DNA from: Streptomyces sp. HUAS 15-9
Lineage (GTDB): Bacteria; Actinomycetota; Actinomycetes; Streptomycetales; Streptomycetaceae
Direction of reading: 5' to 3'
DNA length: 64,000 nucleotides
Assembly (NCBI RefSeq): GCF_025642155.1
Contig: NZ_CP106798.1
Span: 1,550,001 to 1,614,000 of the forward strand
Part shown: positions 1 to 8,616 of the stretch, in pieces
Layout of the letters: every line of letters starts with the position of its first letter
Position numbering within the stretch: position 1 is the first letter of the stretch
Notes under the pieces: model-generated
Told to the model about the DNA's origin: nothing
Seen by the model: the letters and a program-made list of their open reading frames with translations, nothing else
The model's database searches: none
Translations under genes and position numbers: made by a program

Positions 1-14
1 CCGCCCCGTCGGTG

Positions 15-692
15 TCAGTCCTCCCGGCGGGCGGGCTGCGGCGCCGGGTAGGACGGGTCCAGCTCCTCGATGGCGCGCAGGGCTCCGCCCAGCGTCTTCA
101 CCAGCAGTTCGCGCATGGTGTCGCGGGAGAGTTCGAGGTGGTCTATCCAGTCGAGGGTGGCGCCCTCGACGCTGCACACCCAGGCGAGCAGACCCATCCG
201 GGCCAGCGGTGCGATGTCACCGCGGCCGTAGGCACCCTCGGCTATCGTGCCGACGATCGCCTCGCGCACGCCGTCCCGGATGGCGTGCACCTCGGCGTCG
301 AAGCCGACGCCGCCGCTGACGATGGTCCGGAAGGCGGCCTGGTTGTGCTCGGCGTAGCACAGATAGCTGTCGACGGTGCGGTGGACGCGGTCCACGGCCG
401 CCAGTTCGAGACCGCTCGCGGCATAGGTGACCAGGTCGGCGACGGAGTCATTGATGATCGCCAGGTAGTAGCCACGCTTGGACTGGAAGTAGTAGTAGAT
501 CAGTCCCTTGGCGACATGCGCCTGCCGGGCGATGTCGTCCATGGAGAGCGCGTCGTACGACGTGTCGGCGAACAACTTCCGCCCGATGCCGATGAGTTCT
601 GCCCGACGCGCCAGAGAGCGCTCGGTTCCGCGCGCCCGCGGGCGGGCGACGGCAGACTGTTGACTGATATTCAATTTCGACCCTGGTCTCAA
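15..692 (-). CDS. TetR-family transcriptional regulator
   Basis: A predicted one-component repressor of 225 aa. An N-terminal helix-turn-helix lies at about residues 45-75, with the typical MDDIARQAHVAKGLIYYYF pattern, followed by an all-helical ligand-binding half to about residue 210. The annotated start is a TTG. A second TTG at codon 7 has a better-placed AGGG upstream, so the true N-terminus could be six residues shorter. The gene is not paired with an obvious target: the next genes on the same strand are a small membrane protein and a C39 peptidase. The ligand cannot be told from sequence. Confidence 0.9.
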   Translation of the reverse strand: MRPGSKLNISQQSAVARPRARGTERSLARRAELIGIGRKLFADTSYDALSMDDIARQAHVAKGLIYYYFQSKRGYYLAIINDSVADLVTYAASGLELAAVDRVHRTVDSYLCYAEHNQAAFRTIVSGGVGFDAEVHAIRDGVREAIVGTIAEGAYGRGDIAPLARMGLLAWVCSVEGATLDWIDHLELSRDTMRELLVKTLGGALRAIEELDPSYPAPQPARRED

Positions 693-738
693 CGGGCGGC
701 GGGACCCCCGCAGTATGTCAGGTCGGCAATGAGTCGGA

Positions 739-879
739 TCACATCAGTCCGAGCCGGGTGACGAGCATGGCGACAACCGCGACCAGGACCCAGCCCAGGA
801 CGTGCTCGACGATCTTCGGGCCGTCGTCCTTGGGCCCGCCGGTGCGGACGCGGGTGGCGGTGGCTGAGTGTGCGGTCAT
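739..879 (-). CDS. Small single-pass membrane protein
   Basis: A 46-residue protein with a polar N-terminal half and one C-terminal hydrophobic stretch (VLGWVLVAVVAMLV) ending two residues after a Leu-Gly pair. The reading frame is open further upstream, but the ATG at 879 is preferred because the upstream extension is Arg- and Val-rich and has no ribosome site. It sits between the TetR gene and a secreted peptidase gene on the same strand. I do not recognise a family. It could be a membrane peptide with a structural or signalling role. Confidence 0.5.
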   Translation of the reverse strand: MTAHSATATRVRTGGPKDDGPKIVEHVLGWVLVAVVAMLVTRLGLM

Positions 880-979
880 GGTGTCTCGCTGAGGTCGGAC
901 GTACAGGTGGATTTCCCCCACCGGTCTGTCCACCTTGCCACCCGCGACGGCTTTTGCGGCGGAGACGTTGGTCACATGG

Positions 980-2341
980 TCAGCGCACCCCCACGGCCGC
1001 GAGCGCCTTGCGCTGCCGCGGGCTCACATGGACCGGGAAGTACAGATAGCAGACACCACCCGTGCCGGAGACGACCTTGCCGCTCGCGTTGTACCGCTTG
1101 GTCCGCAGCCAGATGTTCTCGAACTCCCTCCTCAGGTACACCCGCCGCACCGCCTCGTCGCTCGGCGAGGCCGGGTCGTTGGCGATCACATCGCCCTCGG
1201 CGGTGAAGCCGATCACCGTCATCAGATGGCCGGAGGTGCCGTAACCGGCGCCCGTCAGCTCGGTCTTGAGGAAGGACTGGGACGTTATGGCCGGGATGCC
1301 GGCCGCGATCAGCGTCTCCAGGTCGGTGAGCGAGCCGAGCCGCGTGATCACACCCTGGAGGCCGTCGAAGGTGGCCGCGTAGGCGGCGTTGAACGGCCAG
1401 TTCCCGCACCCCGCGTACTGGTAGTCGTAGGTGTACCGGGCCGCGTTGCACACCTGCGGGTCGGCATACGACGGATCGACCCAGGCGAGCTGCTCGGGGG
1501 TGAGCCGGCCGCCCCAGTACTCGATGATCATCTGCGAGGAGGTGGGGCTGCACCAGGCCTCGCCGCCGTTGTCGTACTCGGGGTACTGGCCCTTGTGGAT
1601 CTCCTGGGAGTAGCGCGGGACGCTCAGTTCCCGGGCCGGGCCCGGCGTGGTGGCCGGGACGGTGAAGCGGTCGGGGATGTCGGAGCCCATGGCGCCGAGC
1701 CGCCAGACGGTGGGGGTGAGCCTGGTGCCCGGCCTGCGGTACAGGGTCAGCCGCAGCCGGTACGACACCAGGCGCAGGCCGGTGGTGGCGTCGTCGATGG
1801 CGAAGGTGTCCGTCCAGATGGTGCTCTTGCCGTCGGTCTGGCCGTCCACCGAGGTCCGCTTGATGTCCTGGTCGCCGGCCGCCCAGCGGCCCATCACGTA
1901 CCAGGGCGTCGCCGTGCCGTCGGAGTAGGTACCGGTCAGCTCGACCTGGAGCCAGGTTCCGGCCGGGGTGTGCGCGTTCCAGGAGACGATCGCCTCGGTG
2001 GCGGGGACTCGCAGCTGGTGGACCGGCGAGGTCCAGGTGGCGTACTCCCAGGCGGCCGTGGTGCCGCTGTGCGGGTCCGGGTAGTCCACGGTGCCCGCCG
2101 GGGCGGCGATCACCACGCCCGGGCGGCTGCCCGCCACGGCCCGGACGCCCTTGCTGCTGCCGGAGCGCCAGTCGTTGCAAGTGATCCAGGCACGGTTGTC
2201 GACGGGCCGGGTGGGGTCCGCGTCGTCGGCGTCGTGCGTGGAGGCGGTCACGGCGGCCGCCGGGCCCGTGCCACCGGCCACCGCGGCGGCGACCGCCGCG
2301 GCCAGAACGGTTCTGCGGGACGGCTGTTCGGCTCTGCTCAT
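980..2341 (-). CDS. Tat-exported C39-family peptidase
   Basis: A predicted secreted cysteine peptidase of 453 aa. The N-terminus carries a twin-arginine signal (SRRTVLAAAVAAAVAG) at about residues 8-25, which suggests folded export by the Tat system. Residues 60-220 form a beta-rich region of unknown role. The C-terminal half is peptidase-like: Cys264 in EAWCSPTSSQM, His372 in GHLMTVIGF, and Asp389 in NDPAS make a papain-like C39 triad. The ATG at 2341 was chosen because it places the RR motif at the very N-terminus; the open frame continues 37 codons upstream. The substrate is unknown. Confidence 0.85.
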   Translation of the reverse strand: MSRAEQPSRRTVLAAAVAAAVAGGTGPAAAVTASTHDADDADPTRPVDNRAWITCNDWRSGSSKGVRAVAGSRPGVVIAAPAGTVDYPDPHSGTTAAWEYATWTSPVHQLRVPATEAIVSWNAHTPAGTWLQVELTGTYSDGTATPWYVMGRWAAGDQDIKRTSVDGQTDGKSTIWTDTFAIDDATTGLRLVSYRLRLTLYRRPGTRLTPTVWRLGAMGSDIPDRFTVPATTPGPARELSVPRYSQEIHKGQYPEYDNGGEAWCSPTSSQMIIEYWGGRLTPEQLAWVDPSYADPQVCNAARYTYDYQYAGCGNWPFNAAYAATFDGLQGVITRLGSLTDLETLIAAGIPAITSQSFLKTELTGAGYGTSGHLMTVIGFTAEGDVIANDPASPSDEAVRRVYLRREFENIWLRTKRYNASGKVVSGTGGVCYLYFPVHVSPRQRKALAAVGVR

Positions 2342-2528
2342 GGGCGGAAGACCCCCGGGTGTCCGAGTGGCAGCTGTGCGCCAACTATGGCCGAGACGCC
2401 ATGCCCCTGCCAGCACTTCGGCCCATGCCGCGCCCATGACTATTGGTCTCACCCACTGGCAGCAGCCGGGTGGGCCGCACGGTCCCGGCGCACGCCGGTG
2501 ACGTGCGCCGGAGTCCGTGGCGCGTGGG

Positions 2529-4070
2529 TCAGATGAGGTCCATCGCCGCGACCTCGTCCGGGCGGCCGTAGCTCACTGGCCCCTGGAAGCGGCGGCGGGC
2601 GGTGGCGAACCACCACACCGTGGCCACGATCAGGACGACGGCCAGCGCGATCGGCGCGTAGTTGAAGGAGTCGACGGTGATCGGCGAGGCCTGCGGCAGC
2701 ATGAAGAGCACGCTGCTGGCCACGATCCAGGTCACCGCCAGCCAGCCGATCGGCCGGCCCCAGCGCCCCAGGTGCCAGGGCCCGTGCTGGAACTCGTCGC
2801 CGAGCCGCAGCCGCAGGAAGATCGGCACGGCGTAGGCGAGGAAGAGCCCGACAACGTTGACACTGACGATGGCGGTGAACGCGGTGTGCGACCACCAGCC
2901 CGGCAGCACCAGGGCGAGGGAGCAGGCCACCGCGAGCCATACGGCCTTGACGGGGGTACGGGTGCGGGGCGAGACGGAGTGCCACAGGCGTGAGCCGGGC
3001 ATGGCGCCGTCCCGGGAGAAGGCGAAGATCTGCCGGGTGTTGCTGGTGAGGTTGGCCAGGCCGCAGAAGAGCATCGCGCCGATCACGACCAGCAGCAGTG
3101 CCTTGGCCCAGGCCATGCCGAGGCCGTCGATGAGAATCTGCACGGGTGGCGCGGACGAGCCCGCGACCTTGTCGTAGTCGCTAATGCTGTAGACCAGTGC
3201 CAGCATCAGGATCAGGCCGGTGATCGCCGAATAACCTATCGAACGGGTGATCCCCTTCGGCGCGTTGACCGTCGCGCGCACCGTTTCCTCCGACATGTGG
3301 AAGCTGCCGTCGAAGCCGGTGAACGTCCAGCTGGTGACCAGCAGGCCGAGCATGCCGCCGTAAAGTCCGTTGGTGAAACCGGTGTTGTTCGCGAAATGCG
3401 TCACGAACGACGTCGACTGGTGGTGGTCCGGTATCACGATCAGTGTGCTCACGATCACCACGAGTCCGATCAGCAGCCACCACACCGAAATCCGGTTCAG
3501 TATGGCGACCAGCTGGACCGTGTAGGTGTTGGCGAGCCCCTGCAGCACGATGATCAGGGCCGTGATCAGGACGGTCTGATGCGCAGTCGGCTCGTACGAC
3601 GACCACTGCAGGGCGACGAAGGCCTGGATGAAGGTGGCGGCCGCATATCCGGTGGCCGCGGTGCCGCCGATCTGGCCGACGAAGTTCAGCCAGCCCGTGT
3701 ACCAGGACCAGGCGCCCTTGTGCCGCTTGGCGAGTTTACCGGCGGAGAAATACAGCGCCCCGCTCGTCGGATAGGCCGACGCGACCTCCGCCATGGCGGC
3801 ACCGATGAACAGCACCATGACGGAAACGCCGATCCAGCCGAAGACGAGAACACGGGGGCCACCCGCGTTCATACCGAAGCCGAAGGACGAGAAAATACCC
3901 GAGAGGATATTGATGATGGTGAAGGAGATCGCGAAATTGTCGAACGCCTGGAATCGGCGGGTGAGTTTCCGCGGATATCCCATCGCATGCAGGGTCGCGT
4001 CGTCATCGAGCACGATCGGGTCTTCTCCCCCACGGGCCTTGGCCCGTGGAGTCGATATCCGTTCTGACAC
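2529..4070 (-). CDS. APC-superfamily amino acid permease
   Basis: A 513-residue integral membrane transporter with about 12 hydrophobic segments. After a 25-residue cytoplasmic start comes the conserved first-helix region (FAISFTIINILSGIFSSFG), typical of the amino acid/choline/GABA permease branch of the APC superfamily. The GTG at 4070 follows a GAAAGG ribosome site. The gene begins 37 nt after the stop of a TPR-like protein gene on the same strand, so the two may be co-transcribed. Parts of the gene have lower GC than the surroundings. The transported substrate (GABA, choline or an amino acid) cannot be fixed. Confidence 0.88.
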   Translation of the reverse strand: MSERISTPRAKARGGEDPIVLDDDATLHAMGYPRKLTRRFQAFDNFAISFTIINILSGIFSSFGFGMNAGGPRVLVFGWIGVSVMVLFIGAAMAEVASAYPTSGALYFSAGKLAKRHKGAWSWYTGWLNFVGQIGGTAATGYAAATFIQAFVALQWSSYEPTAHQTVLITALIIVLQGLANTYTVQLVAILNRISVWWLLIGLVVIVSTLIVIPDHHQSTSFVTHFANNTGFTNGLYGGMLGLLVTSWTFTGFDGSFHMSEETVRATVNAPKGITRSIGYSAITGLILMLALVYSISDYDKVAGSSAPPVQILIDGLGMAWAKALLLVVIGAMLFCGLANLTSNTRQIFAFSRDGAMPGSRLWHSVSPRTRTPVKAVWLAVACSLALVLPGWWSHTAFTAIVSVNVVGLFLAYAVPIFLRLRLGDEFQHGPWHLGRWGRPIGWLAVTWIVASSVLFMLPQASPITVDSFNYAPIALAVVLIVATVWWFATARRRFQGPVSYGRPDEVAAMDLI

Positions 4071-4107
4071 TGATCGACCTTTCTCTCAGTAGGGGACGAG
4101 CAGGACG

Positions 4108-5064
4108 TCAGGCGGCGCCCGGCACGGGCAGGCCGCATGCGCGCCTGGCCCGGGAGAGCTGCTCCTCGGGATCGCCGAAGACGCTCCAGGGCATGCGTGA
4201 GGCGTACGGTCCCATCGCCGTGAAGACCGCCCGGGCCTCGAACTCGCGCTGGGCCATGACCAGCGCGTGTCCGAGGTAAGCCAGGTCGAGCACCGGAGTG
4301 AAGCGGTAACCGGCCACCGTGGGCAGCCAGTTGTGGTAGATCGCGAGGGCGGTGGAGCGCCACTGGGGCTGCTCCCAGACGCGGTCGGCGAGCAGCTGGG
4401 TGGGGTTGTAGCTCTCCACCAGGGCGACCAGGGGAAGCAGCCGCAGCGGGGAGTGGGCGGGGGCCCGCTGGCTGAGGAAGGCGGCCACGTCCCAGGCCGC
4501 GTTCACCGAGCCGCCGTGGCGCGAGAAGAAGCAGGAGAGGAAGCGGTGGTGGGCCTCGCGGTTGAACGGGTCGAGCGTCAGGATGTGCGCGAACAGCCGC
4601 CACGGTCCGGGCGGGGCGGTGAGCAGGCCGTTGGGAGCGGGGTCGCGCAGCCGGTGCAGCCGGGCCATGGCCAGCTTGGCGACCCAGGGCGTGGGGTCGG
4701 CCGGGGCCATGACGGCGGCCCGGTCGCAGGCGGCCAGCGCGATGCGTTCCAGGGCTTCGGCCCGCTCGTCACGGGCGTCCGCGGCGCGGATCGCGCGCAG
4801 TACGGCCACCCGGGCCCACATCAGGGCCGCTTCCGGGGTCGGCTCCTCGGCGAGCCAGCGCTCGACGAGGTCGGTGCCGGCGGCCTCGGAGGCCACGACG
4901 AGGGAGCGGTGGGCGCGCAGGCCGAAGTCGGTGCGGGTCTCGGTCAGGGCTTCATGGGCACTCCGATATCTTCCGGCGCGTACATCGACGCATACGCTCG
5001 CCAGGACACGGTCGTCGGCCGCCGGATGCCACACATACTGCCCCTCGAATAACTCCGCGGCCAT
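4108..5064 (-). CDS. TPR-like helical protein of unknown function
   Basis: A soluble protein of about 318 aa made almost entirely of short amphipathic helices with Ala/Leu/Arg-rich repeats, resembling a TPR solenoid. There is no signal peptide, membrane segment or catalytic motif. The start at 5064 gives MAAELFEGQYVWHPAADD; a start ten codons upstream (5094) is possible but lacks a ribosome site. It is the upstream neighbour of an amino acid permease gene, and its promoter region is shared with the divergent kinase-like gene. The AAA protein at 6366 also starts with a TPR-like region, but I see no clear homology between the two. Confidence 0.65.
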   Translation of the reverse strand: MAAELFEGQYVWHPAADDRVLASVCVDVRAGRYRSAHEALTETRTDFGLRAHRSLVVASEAAGTDLVERWLAEEPTPEAALMWARVAVLRAIRAADARDERAEALERIALAACDRAAVMAPADPTPWVAKLAMARLHRLRDPAPNGLLTAPPGPWRLFAHILTLDPFNREAHHRFLSCFFSRHGGSVNAAWDVAAFLSQRAPAHSPLRLLPLVALVESYNPTQLLADRVWEQPQWRSTALAIYHNWLPTVAGYRFTPVLDLAYLGHALVMAQREFEARAVFTAMGPYASRMPWSVFGDPEEQLSRARRACGLPVPGAA

Positions 5065-5315
5065 CTTCCCCTGTCCGTCCCCGTTACGACGCATCGCAGT
5101 TGCGCACCAGGCACCTTACTCAGCACCGGGCAGATCGGATGCGGCGAATTCGACATATCGGTCAGCCGATTCCGAATATTAATGAAACGATTGGCGGGCG
5201 ACTCACGAGTAGTTCAAGGTGATACGTTCTTCCACCCATCGTCCCGGCCGCTATGCGCCGCTACTAGAATGTTTCCGGAAAACACCCCACACCGCATCAC
5301 ACCTCGGGAATCGCC

Positions 5316-5936
5316 ATTCACGACCTCGCCGCCCGCCTGAGCGAACTCCCCCCGTCCTGCGGACCGGTCCGGCTGATCGCCGTCGACGGGCACGCCGGCT
5401 CCGGGAAGTCCACGTTCGCCGACCGCCTGGCCGCCGCGCTGGGCGGGGCACCGGTGTTGCATCTCGACGACATCGCCAGCCATGACGAGCTCTTCGAGTG
5501 GACCGGGCGTCTGCTGGCGCAGGTGATCGAACCGCTCGGCCGCGGCGAGACCGCGTCGTACGAACCCTACGACTGGCACGCCCGCGCCTTCTGCCCGCCC
5601 CGTGCGCTGCCGCCCGCGCCCGTGATCCTGATCGAGGGCGTCGGCGCGGGCCGCCGGGCGCTGCGCCCGCATCTGGCGCGACTGCTGTGGATGGAACTGC
5701 CCCACGAGGAGTCCTGGACACGCGGCCGGCTGCGGGACGGAGCCGAACAGCGGGACTTCTGGGCCGGGTGGGTCCGGGCGGAACACCGGCACTTCGCCGA
5801 GGACCCCTCGCGCCCGTTCGCCGACCTTCTGGTACAGCAGTCACAGAAGGGGTACAAGGTGCTGCCGGGCCCTTGCGGGACCAATGGACCGGACCAGGAA
5901 GTCACCCACCGTGACGGACCGTCCGCTGTGTGCTGA
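5316..5936 (+). CDS. Uridine kinase-like P-loop protein, non-canonical start
   Basis: A nucleoside/nucleotide kinase-like P-loop NTPase of about 206 aa. The Walker A motif GHAGSGKST is at about residues 26-34, followed by LHLDDIASHDELFEW and the second core motif VILIEGVGAGR, as in uridine kinase-like proteins. The frame has no ATG, GTG or TTG between the stop at 5265 and a GTG at 5454, and starting there would remove the P-loop. The best fit is an ATT at 5316, six nt after a GGGA. ATC at 5310 or CTG at 5337 are alternatives. A lost start codon or a sequencing error is also possible. The phosphate acceptor is unknown. Confidence 0.7.
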   Translation: MHDLAARLSELPPSCGPVRLIAVDGHAGSGKSTFADRLAAALGGAPVLHLDDIASHDELFEWTGRLLAQVIEPLGRGETASYEPYDWHARAFCPPRALPPAPVILIEGVGAGRRALRPHLARLLWMELPHEESWTRGRLRDGAEQRDFWAGWVRAEHRHFAEDPSRPFADLLVQQSQKGYKVLPGPCGTNGPDQEVTHRDGPSAVC

Positions 5937-5984
5937 ACTTGTGAAGACCCTGCCTGGGAACTTGTTCGACTGCCTCAACTCGGC

Positions 5985-6014
5985 TTGACCCGGGAGCCGT
6001 ACAGGACTTACGTT
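5985..6014 (+). promoter_or_regulatory. Candidate promoter of a small RNA
   Basis: TTGACC at 5985-5990 and TTACGT/TACGTT at 6008-6014 are spaced 17-18 nt and resemble a housekeeping sigma promoter. The predicted transcript would start near 6020, 84 nt after the kinase stop codon and far upstream of the AAA gene. This is inference from spacing and sequence only. Confidence 0.4.
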
Positions 6015-6019
6015 CTCAA

Positions 6020-6090
6020 TAAGCGGTCATTGGCGCCGCCCCATAGACGCGAAGCCCCCGGTTGTTCCCCCGTGATCGGGGGCTTCGTTC
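6020..6090 (+). ncRNA. Candidate small RNA ending in a terminator hairpin
   Basis: A stretch of about 70 nt lies between a promoter-like sequence and a strong hairpin. The hairpin arms are CGAAGCCCCCG (6050-6060) and CGGGGGCTTCG (6077-6087), followed by TTCT, as in an intrinsic terminator. Its loop holds a run of five C. Upstream there is a second, weaker hairpin (GCG/CGC) enclosing CCGCCCC. Two hairpins with C-rich loops in a short actinobacterial transcript loosely recall the 6C RNA family, but I cannot confirm membership. It could instead be simply the terminator of the kinase gene. Confidence 0.4.
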
Positions 6091-6365
6091 TGCCCGGAGC
6101 CCGCTTTCCGGAAGCCACGTGCACCGATTCGCTCACCCTCGGTCACCGCGCCGCGTGCGCCCCATCTGCTCCCACCTCGTCAAACGGCCCGTGCGACACC
6201 CTTCGGCGGGCACCCGGCCCGCAGGTACGATGCCCTCGGTGCGACCTTCGGACGGCTGCTTCGCGCACCTTCAACTCCGGTCCGTGGCACAGCGGTTCGA
6301 CCACGGCGGCGGTCGGGCGAGTGCCCGGTGGCGAACGTATGGGGGCGCGGTTTGTGGGGGACGTG

Positions 6366-8228
6366 ATGGACTTCGGCACGCAGGGCCCCGAGGCCCCGGC
6401 CGACCTCGCCTGGCTGCGAGGCGTGGACGCCTACACGATGGGTGCCTATCCGCAGGCGGAGGAGGAGTTCCGCACCGCGGTGCGGATGGATCCCGGCATG
6501 GCCGACGCCTGGCTGGGGCTGCACGCGCTGCGCGTCGACACGACGACCGCGCTGCTCAGGATGTTCCGGCACCGGGACCGCTTCGGCGAGCAGCGCGCCC
6601 GCCACCGCCGCACGCTCAACTCCTGGTACTGGCTGGGCTGGTGGGTGCAGCCGGTGCTGGAGAGCCCGCGCGACCTGCTGCTCGCGCACGCCTCGCACTG
6701 GCTGGACGGCCGCCACGTCCCGGAGCTGGACCGGGCTCTCGCCGGGCTCCCGCCCGTGGACGCCGACCCGCAGGTCCGCTTTCTGCACGCCTGCCGGGCC
6801 TATCTGGTCAAGGACTGGGAGCAGTTGGTCCGGCACACCGACCCGCTGCTCGACGACACCCTGCTGGGCATCGAGGCGGGCCTGTTCGGCGGCATGGCAC
6901 GGGTCCGGCTGGAGACCTACGGCCAGGCGGAGCCGCTGCTGTCGGCGGCCCTGATGCGGTGCCGCAGCGAACAGCCCCAGCGCAAGGAGCTGCGGTACTG
7001 GCTGGCCCGGGCCCACGAGGGCACGGGGCGCAGCGCGGCGGCACTGCCGCTGTACCGGGCCGTGCACCAGGTCGACGCCGCGTTCATGGACACCTCGGCC
7101 CGGCTGGCCGCGATCGCCGAGGGCGACGGGTACGACGACGCGGCCGGCCTCGCGGCGATCACGCTCACCGGCGCCGGGCAGGACAGCGTGGACGGTCCCG
7201 ATGTGCTCGATCCCCTCTTCGGCACCGAGGGCCGCGACCTGCGGTTCCCCGAGCCTGATCTGCCGCCCGCCGGTCCGCTGTCGTCGGTGACCGACCCGGC
7301 GGTGCGGGAGAAGACCGTCGTACCCTCGCCCCTGCCCGCCGGGCCCACCGACCCCGCGCTGCTCGAGGAGGCGCTCGCCGAGCTTGAGCGCATGGTGGGG
7401 CTGGAGCCCGTCAAACGCCAGGTCAAGGCGCTGTCCGCCCAGTTGAACATGGCGCGGCTGCGGGCCGGGCAGGGGCTGCCGGTGCAGCCGCCGAAGCGCC
7501 ACTTCGTCTTCTCCGGCCCCTCGGGCACCGGCAAGACCACGGTCGCGCGCATCCTGGGCCGTGTCTTCTACGCCCTCGGCCTGCTCGGCGGCGACCATCT
7601 GGTGGAGGCCCAGCGGGCGGACCTCGTCGGCGAGTATCTGGGCCAGACCGCGGTGAAGGCCAACGAACTGATCGACTCCGCGATCGGCGGTGTGCTGTTC
7701 GTCGACGAGGCCTACTCGCTCTCCAACTCGGGCTACGGCAAGGGCGACGCGTACGGCGACGAGGCCCTGCAGGTCCTTCTCAAGCGGGCCGAGGACAACC
7801 GGGACCACCTGGTGGTGATCCTGGCCGGCTACCCGGAGGGCATGGACCGTCTGCTGGCCGCCAACCCGGGCCTGTCCTCCCGCTTCACGACCCGCGTCGA
7901 CTTCCCCTCGTACCGGCCCCTCGAACTCACCTCGATCGGCGAGGTGCTCGCCGCGGAGAACGGCGACGTGTGGGACGAGGAGGCCCTGGACGAGCTGCGG
8001 TCCATCGCCGGGCACGTCGTCGACCAGGGATGGATCGACGAACTGGGGAACGGGCGCTTCCTGCGGACGCTGTACGAGAAGAGCTGCGCCTACCGGGACC
8101 TGCGACTGTCGACCTACCCCGGCGTCCTGTCCCGCGACGACCTGGCGACCCTCCGGCTCCCGGACCTGATGCAGGCATACGGGGAGGTCCTGTCGGGCCG
8201 GGGCCCACAGGACCCGTCGGCCATGTGA
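6366..8228 (+). CDS. CbxX/CfxQ (EccA-like) AAA ATPase
   Basis: A 620-residue AAA+ ATPase. Residues 1-300 form a TPR-like helical region, and an Asp/Pro-rich linker leads to an AAA module from about residue 335. Walker A GPSGTGKTT is at about 384-392 and Walker B GVLFVDEAYSL at about 442-452; Arg-finger-type residues follow in LSSRFTTRVDFP. This layout matches the CbxX/CfxQ family and EccA of type VII secretion, which use ATP to remodel partner proteins. No other ESX genes are nearby, so a secretion role is uncertain. The ATG at 6366 follows GGGGGA with short spacing; an in-frame ATG at 6339 is an alternative. Confidence 0.88.
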   Translation: MDFGTQGPEAPADLAWLRGVDAYTMGAYPQAEEEFRTAVRMDPGMADAWLGLHALRVDTTTALLRMFRHRDRFGEQRARHRRTLNSWYWLGWWVQPVLESPRDLLLAHASHWLDGRHVPELDRALAGLPPVDADPQVRFLHACRAYLVKDWEQLVRHTDPLLDDTLLGIEAGLFGGMARVRLETYGQAEPLLSAALMRCRSEQPQRKELRYWLARAHEGTGRSAAALPLYRAVHQVDAAFMDTSARLAAIAEGDGYDDAAGLAAITLTGAGQDSVDGPDVLDPLFGTEGRDLRFPEPDLPPAGPLSSVTDPAVREKTVVPSPLPAGPTDPALLEEALAELERMVGLEPVKRQVKALSAQLNMARLRAGQGLPVQPPKRHFVFSGPSGTGKTTVARILGRVFYALGLLGGDHLVEAQRADLVGEYLGQTAVKANELIDSAIGGVLFVDEAYSLSNSGYGKGDAYGDEALQVLLKRAEDNRDHLVVILAGYPEGMDRLLAANPGLSSRFTTRVDFPSYRPLELTSIGEVLAAENGDVWDEEALDELRSIAGHVVDQGWIDELGNGRFLRTLYEKSCAYRDLRLSTYPGVLSRDDLATLRLPDLMQAYGEVLSGRGPQDPSAM

Positions 8229-8233
8229 CACGC

Positions 8234-8265
8234 CCCCGTGGTCCGCCCCTCGGCGGGCCACGGGG
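8234..8265 (+). terminator. Terminator of the AAA ATPase gene
   Basis: Arms CCCCGTGG (8234-8241) and CCACGGGG (8258-8265), extended inwards by CCGCC/GGCGG around a short CCCT loop, six nt after the stop codon. There is no U tract, which is common in Streptomyces. Confidence 0.7.
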
Positions 8266-8333
8266 AGCCGCGAGACCGGCGGCCCGCAGGCGCGGGGCCC
8301 GGGGGCACGCGGCGCACGGGGCCCTGGGCCGGC

Positions 8334-8390
8334 CGGTTGCCGACCGGCACCGCCACAGGTGAGGTGGATCTTCGTGGTCGATCCGCCTCG
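8334..8390 (-). pseudogene. IS5-type transposase fragment (inverted piece)
   Basis: Read on the minus strand, this short stretch encodes RGGSTTKIHLTCGGAGRQP. It is close to the conserved RGG(L/S)TTKIHLACDGRGRP block of IS5-family DDE transposases, as recalled from that family. It has no start and no surrounding open element. In an intact transposase this block lies about 15-20 residues after the HQHAAG motif, which here is found nearby on the opposite strand, so the remnant is rearranged. Confidence 0.5.
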
Positions 8391-8426
8391 GGCTCCTGGT
8401 CGGCCGACGGGCACCTGGGCCACGCC

Positions 8427-8573
8427 CAGCAGCACTCCGATACCTTCGGGGCCATGGACTGGTCGATCGTCCGCATCGACTCGACCGCCTTGTGAACCCA
8501 TCAGCACTCAGCCGGGGGCCGAAACAGAGGGCTCCGGCCACACGAACCGACGGGCCGGGTCACCGCCCACGCC
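8427..8573 (+). pseudogene. IS5-type transposase fragment with in-frame stop
   Basis: The plus-strand frame reads DWSIVRIDSTAL, a TGA stop at 8493, then THQHSAGGRNRGLRPHEP and a second stop at 8574. This matches the DDE block DWS.(V)DST(V)VRAHQHAAGA(R)KRG of IS5-family transposases. The internal stop would be a CGA-to-TGA change at the Arg of VRAHQH. No terminal inverted repeats or complete gene were found. The fragment is a decayed trace of a mobile element between the AAA gene and the CNNM pair. Confidence 0.55.
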
Positions 8574-8616
8574 TGATCGGTCAGCACGTGCCGACGCGCC
8601 CCCGTCGGGTGCGCGC

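Noticed and set aside
935..2536. 533-codon open frame antisense to the C39 peptidase gene
   Set aside because: It is the GC-driven mirror of the real gene; the protein has only low-complexity Gly/Arg/Val content, while the opposite strand has a Tat signal and a catalytic triad.
5985..6365. N-terminal extension of the AAA ATPase
   Set aside because: The frame is open but passes through the terminator-like hairpin and has no homology; ATG at 6366 has a ribosome site and gives a sensible N-terminus.
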